Shown: piece by piece, positions 58,581-64,000 of the stretch
Numbering within the stretch: the first letter of the stretch is position 1
Layout of the letters: each line of letters starts with the position of its first letter
NCBI RefSeq assembly: GCF_014840935.1
Contig: NZ_CP062005.1
Location: 2,604,001 to 2,668,000 of the forward strand
Direction of reading: 5' to 3'
Length of the DNA: 64,000 nucleotides
Origin: Halomonas sp. YLGW01
GTDB taxonomy: Bacteria > Pseudomonadota > Gammaproteobacteria > Pseudomonadales > Halomonadaceae
Program-made: the position numbers and the translations under genes
The notes under the pieces: generated by a model
Seen by the model: the letters and a program-made list of their open reading frames with translations, nothing else
Told to the model about the DNA's origin: nothing
Databases searched by the model: none

Positions 58581-59234
58581 CTAGGGCTTTCGCAGAACCA
58601 CGCTCAGGTTGTTGGCCGGCATCTCGACGACCCTCACCGGTGACAGCCCCCGAGCCTCGGCGCAGGCCATCACCGCCTCCAGGTCGCGGATGCCCCAGCG
58701 CGGATCACGCGACCTGAGCGAGGCATCGAAGGCCGCATTGCTGGGCGCCGTGTGCTCGCCACCGCGCCGGAAGGGACCGTAGAGAAACAGCACACCCCCC
58801 ACCGGTAGCCGCGCTGCCGCCTCCACCATCAGCGCCTCGGTCACCGCCCAGGGGGAGATGTGCAGAAGATTGATGGCCACCAGGGCACCGATGTCACCCA
58901 CCGGCCAAGGGCTTCGCGTCACATCCAGCGCCACCGGCTCGGCCAGGTTCGCTGGGCCCTCGACGGCCCGCCAGGCACGGATCGAAGCCAGTGCGTCCAC
59001 GCTCGGGTCGCTCGGCTGCCAATCAAGCCAGGGCAGCGCCCGAGAGAAGTACAGCGCATGCTCGCCGCTTCCGCTGGCCAGCTCCAGCACCCGCAGGCGA
59101 GCATCGCTGCTCACGCTCAGAGCCTCGCTCAGGGCCTCGCTCAGGGCCTCGCGCAGCGCCGGCTCGAGCACCTCGAGGAGCGGGGCACGGTTGCGTGCCA
59201 CCGCCGGGCTCGACAGACGAGGATCAACGCTCAT
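58581..59234 (-). CDS. DUF938 family SAM-dependent methyltransferase-like protein
   Basis: A 217-aa cytosolic protein with a Rossmann methyltransferase fold: LRVLELASGSGEHALYF (SAM-binding motif), WQPSDPS, NLLHISPW and FLYGPFRRGGEHTAPSNAAFD, all typical of DUF938. The substrate is unknown. Near residue 30 a 12-bp tandem repeat encodes LSEALSEALSEA-like sequence (about 59112-59150). The ATG at 59234 follows GAGGGAAG and lies 10 bp after the esterase gene stop, so the two form an operon. Confidence 0.88.
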   Translation of the reverse strand: MSVDPRLSSPAVARNRAPLLEVLEPALREALSEALSEALSVSSDARLRVLELASGSGEHALYFSRALPWLDWQPSDPSVDALASIRAWRAVEGPANLAEPVALDVTRSPWPVGDIGALVAINLLHISPWAVTEALMVEAAARLPVGGVLFLYGPFRRGGEHTAPSNAAFDASLRSRDPRWGIRDLEAVMACAEARGLSPVRVVEMPANNLSVVLRKP

Positions 59235-59244
59235 GTCGCTTCCC

Positions 59245-59937
59245 TCAGGCCTTGCCCGCTGTGTCCGCATCCTCGCCCAGACGCTCACCCAGCCAGGTGC
59301 CGATCCGGGCGATCTGCTGCGGGCAGATTGCATGCTGCATCGGATAGCTGCGATAGGTCAGCGGGTGGCCCATGGCCTCGGCGCGTTCGGCGCCTTCCCG
59401 GCCCAGGGCCTCCGGCACCACCGGATCGAAGGTGCCGTGATGGACCTCGATAGGTAGATCCCGGTTGGCGTCGCCGGGCACGATCGAGTCCGCGGTGGCA
59501 AAGTAGGTCGACAGGGCCAGCAGGCCTCCGAGTGGCTTCGGGTAGGTCAATGCCGCTTCATAGGCCACGGCGCCACCCTGGGAGAAGCCGGCGAGGATGA
59601 TGCGGCGGCTGTCGATGCCGCGGGCGATCTCGGCATCGATCAATTCATGCACGCGCTTCGCGGAAGCACGCAGCTGCGTCTCGTCGACCCGGCGGCCGAG
59701 GTTCATCTCGAGGATGTCGTACCAGGCCGGCATCTGCATGCCACCGTTGATGGTGACCGGCAGACGGGGGGCATGGGGCAGCACCGTGCGCAGGGCGACG
59801 CTGTCGGGCAGGACAAAGGCCGGCACCAGGGGCGCCAGGTCATGACCGTCGGCGCCCAGGCCATGCAGGAGGATGAGGCTGGCATTGGCCGGGCGACCGC
59901 CGGCGGGATCGATCACGTGCTCGGAGGGGGTACTCAT
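59245..59937 (-). CDS. Alpha/beta hydrolase, carboxylesterase (phospholipase/carboxylesterase family)
   Basis: A 230-aa cytosolic serine hydrolase of the YpfH/carboxylesterase type. LLHGLGADGHD carries the oxyanion hole, GFSQGGAVAYEAAL the nucleophile serine, and aspartate (GTFDPVVP) and histidine (MQHAICPQQI) complete the triad. The MPAWYDI segment is typical of this family. It is upstream partner of the DUF938 gene. Confidence 0.92.
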   Translation of the reverse strand: MSTPSEHVIDPAGGRPANASLILLHGLGADGHDLAPLVPAFVLPDSVALRTVLPHAPRLPVTINGGMQMPAWYDILEMNLGRRVDETQLRASAKRVHELIDAEIARGIDSRRIILAGFSQGGAVAYEAALTYPKPLGGLLALSTYFATADSIVPGDANRDLPIEVHHGTFDPVVPEALGREGAERAEAMGHPLTYRSYPMQHAICPQQIARIGTWLGERLGEDADTAGKA

Positions 59938-60022
59938 CGGGGCGGGTCCTTGCAGGGAAAAACGTTGCCGCTACCCTACCGCAGCCGCCCCGCCACGGCG
60001 AGCGCAGACACTTGTCAGACAG

Positions 60023-60086
60023 GGCTTAGAAATACCAGGGCCTAGAAGGACCAGCACTTTTAAGGACCAGCGCCTAGAAGGACCAG
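60023..60086. repeat. Four tandem 16-bp units at the 3' end of the SLC13 gene
   Basis: Units 60023-60038, 60039-60054, 60055-60070 and 60071-60086; read on the plus strand the shared core is AAGGACCAG or a variant. The rightmost unit includes the last codons (WSF) and stop of the transporter; the others are diverging copies of that end, two still carrying the in-phase TAG or TAA. Confidence 0.85.
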
Positions 60087-61843
60087 ATTTGCGGAATCAG
60101 CCCCAGCGCCACCGCGGCGGTAATCAGGTTGAGTGGCCCGCCGACCCGCAGGTAATCCCGAAAGGAGTAGCCGCCGGGCCCATAGACCATCAGATTGGTC
60201 TGATAGCCGATCGGCGTGATGAAGCTCGCCGAAGCAGCGAACATCACCGCGATCACGTAGGGCATGGGGCTCACCCCCAGGTTCTCGGCCGCCGCGGTAA
60301 CAATGGGAAAGGTGATCACCGCCGCGGCATTGTTGGTGACCAGTGCGGTGAGCAGGGCCACCAGTCCATAGACACCGACCAGCAGCAGCCAGGGACTGGC
60401 ATCCGCCAGCCCCAGGGCGGCGCCGGCCAGCGCCGTGGCGGCCCCCGAGCTCTCCAGGGCCGCGCCGAGGCCGAAGGAGGCCGCAATGGTCAGCAGTACC
60501 TGGGTATCCATGCCCCGCTTGGCGGCGCCCACCGAGCAGCAGCCGGTGATCACGGCCAGCGCAGCCCCCAGCATGGCGGCGTTGAGCATGCTCAGCACGC
60601 CGAAGGTCGCCAGTGCCACCACGCCCCCGAGAATGCTCCAGGCGAGCCAGGCCTTCTCGTGCACCGGCCGTGCCTGACCGTTGACCTGGCTGATCAGCAG
60701 GAAGTCCCGCGACTGGCGGTGGCGCTCGATGAACGGCGGGCGGGCCTCGAGCAGCAGCACATCGGCAGGCTGCAGGCGGATCTGACCGAGGTTGCCGGCA
60801 ACCCGCTCCCCGCGCCGGCAGACCGCCAGCACGGCCGCCCCATAGAGGGTGCGAAAGTGCCCCTCGCGGATCCGCTGGCCGACGAACTGACACTGGTCGG
60901 AAACCACCACCTCGACCAGCCGGCGCTCCTTGTAGTCCTTCTCGAGGCTCAGCTCGCCCTGACGGGATGGCATCAGGCCACGGATCTGCTGCAGTTCCAC
61001 CGCGCCCGCCGAGGTGCCGGCGAACACCAGGCGGTCGCTGCCCTTGAGGATCTCCCCCGGCCCCACCACGCTGACCACGTTGCCACCGCGTTCGATCTCG
61101 ACCAGGAACAGGTCCTCGAGATGACGCAGGCCGGCCTGCTCGACGCTCATGTCGACCAGCGGCCCTGCGGGATCGACTTCCATCTCGATGGTGAACTCCC
61201 GCGGGTTCTCGAAGGCCTGGGCGGTGCCGCTGCCCCGCGGCAGCAGATGACGTCCCACCAGTACCAGATAGACCACCCCGACCACTGCCATCGGCACCCC
61301 GACCCAGGCGATGTCGAAGAGCCCCAGGGTCAGCTCGGGGTAACGCTCACCGAGCAGGCCGTTGACCACCAGGTTGGTGCTGGTGCCGAGCAGCGACACG
61401 GTGCCGCCGAGGATCGAGGCGAAGCTCAGCGGCATCAGGAAGCGCGAAGCCGGCAGGCGGATGCGTCGGCTCCAGCCCAGCACGGCGGGGATGTAGGTCG
61501 CGACCACCGGGGTGTTGTTGAGGAAGCCGCTCATCGCCGCCACCGGCACCAGCAACCGCCACTGAGCGGCGCCTTCGCTTGCCGGCCGACCCAGGCCATG
61601 GCGGATGATCAGGTCGATGCCACCGGTCTCGCGGATGCTGGCCACCAGCACGTACATGAAAGCCACCGTGAACAGGCCACTGCTGGAGAAGCCCGCCAGC
61701 GCCTGCTCGGGGCCGATGACCCCAAAGGTCATCAGCACCACCACCGCACCCATAAGAATCATGTCGGTGCCGATCCGGGTCAGCGCCATCAGCGGAAAGA
61801 CGGCAACCACCACGGCCACGGCAAGCCAGGCATCCAGAGACAT
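60074..61843 (-). CDS. SLC13/DASS family transporter with RCK-C (TrkA-C) domains
   Basis: A 589-aa inner-membrane permease of the divalent anion:sodium symporter family. N-terminal helices with GFLNNTPVVATYIP and SILGGTVSLLGTSTNLVVNG carry the repeated substrate/sodium-binding NT motifs. A central soluble part with two TrkA-C-like domains (about 205-375) follows, then a second membrane half with VTNNAAAVITFPI and ITPIGYQTNLMVYGPGG. Substrates in this subgroup include sulfate and dicarboxylates; none can be chosen here. It appears monocistronic. Confidence 0.92.
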   Translation of the reverse strand: MSLDAWLAVAVVVAVFPLMALTRIGTDMILMGAVVVLMTFGVIGPEQALAGFSSSGLFTVAFMYVLVASIRETGGIDLIIRHGLGRPASEGAAQWRLLVPVAAMSGFLNNTPVVATYIPAVLGWSRRIRLPASRFLMPLSFASILGGTVSLLGTSTNLVVNGLLGERYPELTLGLFDIAWVGVPMAVVGVVYLVLVGRHLLPRGSGTAQAFENPREFTIEMEVDPAGPLVDMSVEQAGLRHLEDLFLVEIERGGNVVSVVGPGEILKGSDRLVFAGTSAGAVELQQIRGLMPSRQGELSLEKDYKERRLVEVVVSDQCQFVGQRIREGHFRTLYGAAVLAVCRRGERVAGNLGQIRLQPADVLLLEARPPFIERHRQSRDFLLISQVNGQARPVHEKAWLAWSILGGVVALATFGVLSMLNAAMLGAALAVITGCCSVGAAKRGMDTQVLLTIAASFGLGAALESSGAATALAGAALGLADASPWLLLVGVYGLVALLTALVTNNAAAVITFPIVTAAAENLGVSPMPYVIAVMFAASASFITPIGYQTNLMVYGPGGYSFRDYLRVGGPLNLITAAVALGLIPQIWSF

Positions 61844-62103
61844 CGACCACCCACCAGGAAAACCGAAAAAGTGGTCTATTGTGACGTCTCACGAATATAG
61901 CGAAAAGTTATTTGTAGAAATTTCGTTATTCCCATATGAACCATCGGCATCAGGGATGCCTGGGGCGATAAGACGAGATGAGCGGAAGGCCGAAGCATAG
62001 GGAGTAGACATGGGGGAGGAGACAGGAAACGGCGATGCCCGAGAGTCGGCAGGGAGGCCCTGGAGGGGCGCGGGACGAGCGGCGACACCGGGGCTCAGAA
62101 ACG

Positions 62104-62132
62104 CACAAGGCCCGCCGGGGGCGGGCCTTGTG
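62104..62132 (-). terminator. Terminator of the cold-shock protein gene
   Basis: A 13-bp perfect stem (62104-62116 with 62120-62132), three-base loop, then GCGTTTCT on the minus strand, 49 bp after the stop. The rest of the 61844-62103 gap is partly AT-rich and holds no gene. Confidence 0.75.
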
Positions 62133-62180
62133 GTGACTACACGACTAGCAGGCTAGCGGTAGCGCATCAGGGTCGACGGT

Positions 62181-62387
62181 TCAGTCGATGACCTTGATGT
62201 TGGAAGCCTGGAGGCCTTTCTTGCCCTGGGTGACGTCGAAGGAAACCTTCTGGCCGTCCTGCAGGGTCTTGAAGCCGTCAGCCTGAATCTCGGAGAAGTG
62301 CGCGAACAGGTCGTCGCCGTTGTCTTCCGGAGAGATGAAGCCGTAGCCCTTGGTGTCGTTGAACCACTTAACTGTGCCAGTTGCCAT
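62181..62387 (-). CDS. Cold-shock protein (CspA family)
   Basis: A 68-aa single-strand nucleic-acid-binding protein, [20 protein letters not shown], with RNP1 (KGYGFI) and RNP2 (DLFAHF) motifs intact. It acts as an RNA chaperone. The ATG at 62387 follows GAGGAC and is preferred to the 89-codon frame. About 160 bp separate it from the next gene upstream, enough for the structured leader usual in this family, but no cold box could be assigned with confidence. Confidence 0.95.
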   Translation of the reverse strand: MATGTVKWFNDTKGYGFISPEDNGDDLFAHFSEIQADGFKTLQDGQKVSFDVTQGKKGLQASNIKVID

Positions 62388-62547
62388 TGTCGAAGTCCTC
62401 GAATAGCTGATGATGAACCGGGAGTTACCCGAAGCGAGTGGGCAAAACAAGTACGAATCACCAGACTACCGAAGCACTTGCAAAGGTTTCGGGTGCTACT
62501 GACCAACTGCATCTTGCCAACCACTAATTTGAACTATGCATGCGCCG

Positions 62548-64000
62548 CTAGGGCGCGTCAAACAAATTATCGGCCCCTTTTTTCTCCAGCGCGGCGCGCA
62601 CCATGGCGTCCCGCCGATAGACGTCGGGACGGAAGGAAAGGCCCCCGCCGGCGGCGGGATGAACCGTCGAATAAAACAGGAACACGGGCACCGGAGTTCT
62701 AAGGCTTACGTTGTGAGTGCCCGCTCTCGCGAGGGCATATTGCAGTCGTTCGGCGCCGAACGGCTCACCCTCGGTGACGCGATCGTCCTCGAACAAAAGT
62801 CGTACCAGCTCCCGCACCCCCTCGACGCGAATGCAGCCCGAACTGAAGGAGCGCTGAGCACGCGCGAATAGCGAACGCGACGGCGTGTCATGCAGATAGA
62901 CCAGGTGGCGGTTGGGAAAGCGGATCACCACCTCGCCGAGAGGGTTCGACGGTCCGGCACGCTGCTGAATCATGATCGGCCCCGGCCGCCACCAGTCCAC
63001 CTGCCAGGGGGCGAGAGAACGGCCCTGGCGGTCCAGCACACGCATGTCGTGGCGGACCAGATAGAAGGGATCACGCCGGATGGCGGGCAGCACATCCTCG
63101 CGCAGGATGGTCGGCGGCACCGTCCAGGTGGGATGAAAGGTCATATGGGTAATCGCCGAACGCAGGGTCGGGGTGCTGCGGTAGGGCCTTCCGACCACCA
63201 CCCGGGAGATCCAGGCCGGTCGATCGGGCCGCACGTAGCGCACCTCATAGCCGGCGATATCCACCAGCACATAGCGCTCGGGGAGGGCATGGGACAGCCA
63301 GCGCAGCCGCTCGAGGTTGAGGCGAATCTGCGCGATGCGCTCGCTCACGCCGACACTCAACGCCGCCCGGGTCAGGGGGCCCACCACGCCGTCCACCTCC
63401 AGCAGGTGCCGGCGCTGGAAGCGCTTCACGGCCGCCACCAGCCGCTCGTCATAGACCTGGTCGGCGCGCGGTTCTTCGCCCTGCCCTGCCCCCTTAACCA
63501 CGTCCTGCCACCGGACGCCCGACGCCTGGGTAAGATCCGGCGTCCCGGCCGTGGCAACGGACGCCTGCATCAGCAATTCCAGCTCGCCGAGCGCCGCCAG
63601 GCGACGGCGCAATGCGACCACCTCCGGCCCGCGATCCCCCGGGCGCAGCACTCCCGAGTCCGCCACCAGCGGCGCCCAGCCACCGGCCGTCTGCAGCATC
63701 CGATAGCGCGCCAGGCCCTCGCGGAGCTGCCGGTAGGCCAGCTGGTCCGGGCGCACGCGCTCGAGCGCCGCGGCGGGATCCCCAGCCGCCACGGCGCTGG
63801 CGATCGCCGCCCAGTCCGGTTGGAAGCCCGGACGCGGAATCTCCCAGTCCGCATCGATGCGAGCGGGGTCGACCTTGCCGTGGTACAGGTGTCGGAGCGC
63901 CAACAGCAGTCGCTGGGTGGCGGCGAGCTCGACCTGCCAGTGTGACGCCGGGGTGGTGGCCTCCTCATGGGCCTCGCGGTACTCGGACAACAGGGCCACC
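62548..64000 (-). CDS. L,D-transpeptidase, YcbB/LdtD-like (5' end beyond window)
   Basis: A periplasmic peptidoglycan cross-linking enzyme of the LdtD type, truncated at the window edge: 484 codons are visible and no start with a ribosome site. The visible order is the N-terminal scaffold, a PG_binding_1 domain (YDERLVAAVKRFQRRHLLEVDGVVGPLTRAAL) and the YkuD catalytic domain with YLHDTPSRSLF and SFSSGCIRV, which holds the catalytic cysteine. The GTG at the edge is not taken as the true start because the domain extends further in relatives and no signal peptide is visible. Confidence 0.9.
   Translation of the reverse strand, partial: VALLSEYREAHEEATTPASHWQVELAATQRLLLALRHLYHGKVDPARIDADWEIPRPGFQPDWAAIASAVAAGDPAAALERVRPDQLAYRQLREGLARYRMLQTAGGWAPLVADSGVLRPGDRGPEVVALRRRLAALGELELLMQASVATAGTPDLTQASGVRWQDVVKGAGQGEEPRADQVYDERLVAAVKRFQRRHLLEVDGVVGPLTRAALSVGVSERIAQIRLNLERLRWLSHALPERYVLVDIAGYEVRYVRPDRPAWISRVVVGRPYRSTPTLRSAITHMTFHPTWTVPPTILREDVLPAIRRDPFYLVRHDMRVLDRQGRSLAPWQVDWWRPGPIMIQQRAGPSNPLGEVVIRFPNRHLVYLHDTPSRSLFARAQRSFSSGCIRVEGVRELVRLLFEDDRVTEGEPFGAERLQYALARAGTHNVSLRTPVPVFLFYSTVHPAAGGGLSFRPDVYRRDAMVRAALEKKGADNLFDAP

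Noticed and set aside
59873-61900. Open frame of 675 codons antisense to the SLC13 gene
   Set aside because: A histidine/glutamine-rich shadow without domains; the transporter on the minus strand is well supported.

Overview
The window is about 64 kb of high-GC chromosome from a gammaproteobacterium, most likely a halophile of the Halomonas group. That placement is inferred from gene content, GC-rich codon use and the presence of a nine-gene N-type F-ATPase. No rRNA, tRNA, CRISPR array, insertion sequence or prophage was recognised. The gene order looks like ordinary, densely packed chromosome, and most operons use ATGA, GTGA or TAATG stop-start overlaps.

Layout: 1-9 kb holds a truncated DMT exporter, the DEAD-box helicase deaD, a UPF0178 gene with a broken duplicate of its own 3' end, a glutathionyl-hydroquinone reductase/LysR/pirin group sharing a duplicated LysR-type operator, and an M23 peptidoglycan endopeptidase. 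9-13.7 kb holds a nitrate/nitrite (NNP) transporter with a sigma-54 type promoter, an SDR, and a divergent LysE exporter/MocR pair. 13.7-20.3 kb is a ROK-regulated sugar ABC transporter operon (Frc-like) with a kinase and transaldolase. 20.3-26.7 kb holds a YdeP-type molybdenum oxidoreductase with FdhD and a LysR regulator, plus an ABC exporter. 26.7-34.8 kb is a reductive pyrimidine catabolism locus (NCS1 symporter, ureidopropionase, dihydropyrimidinase, PreTA, RutR-like TetR). 35-45 kb carries a peroxiredoxin, a sensor-like membrane protein and the full atpDCQRBEFAG N-ATPase operon, led by the co-chaperone pair cbpA-cbpM. 45-55.3 kb is assimilatory nitrate/nitrite reduction (nasA-cobA on one strand; nasTS, nasB-nirBD on the other). 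55.4-64 kb holds a patatin, PhoH-like protein, small housekeeping genes, an SLC13 transporter, a cold-shock protein and a truncated L,D-transpeptidase.

The strongest regulatory signal is in the nitrate region. Both nasA (minus strand) and nasB-nirBD (plus strand) have a sigma-54 -24/-12 element, then two hairpins with six-base loops of the kind bound by ANTAR proteins, then an intrinsic terminator that overlaps the second hairpin. The ANTAR protein NasT and its nitrate sensor NasS are encoded between the two leaders. The distant NNP transporter has a sigma-54 element and one hairpin carrying the same loop as one of the nasA hairpins. Together this reads as a nitrogen-controlled, nitrate-induced antitermination regulon.

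Other points of interest are the translational coupling of cbpA/cbpM to the N-ATPase operon, three RutR-like boxes in front of the pyrimidine operon, a 22-bp near-perfect direct repeat bracketing hydA-preT-preA, and several short tandem duplications (12-16 bp) in genes and gene ends.
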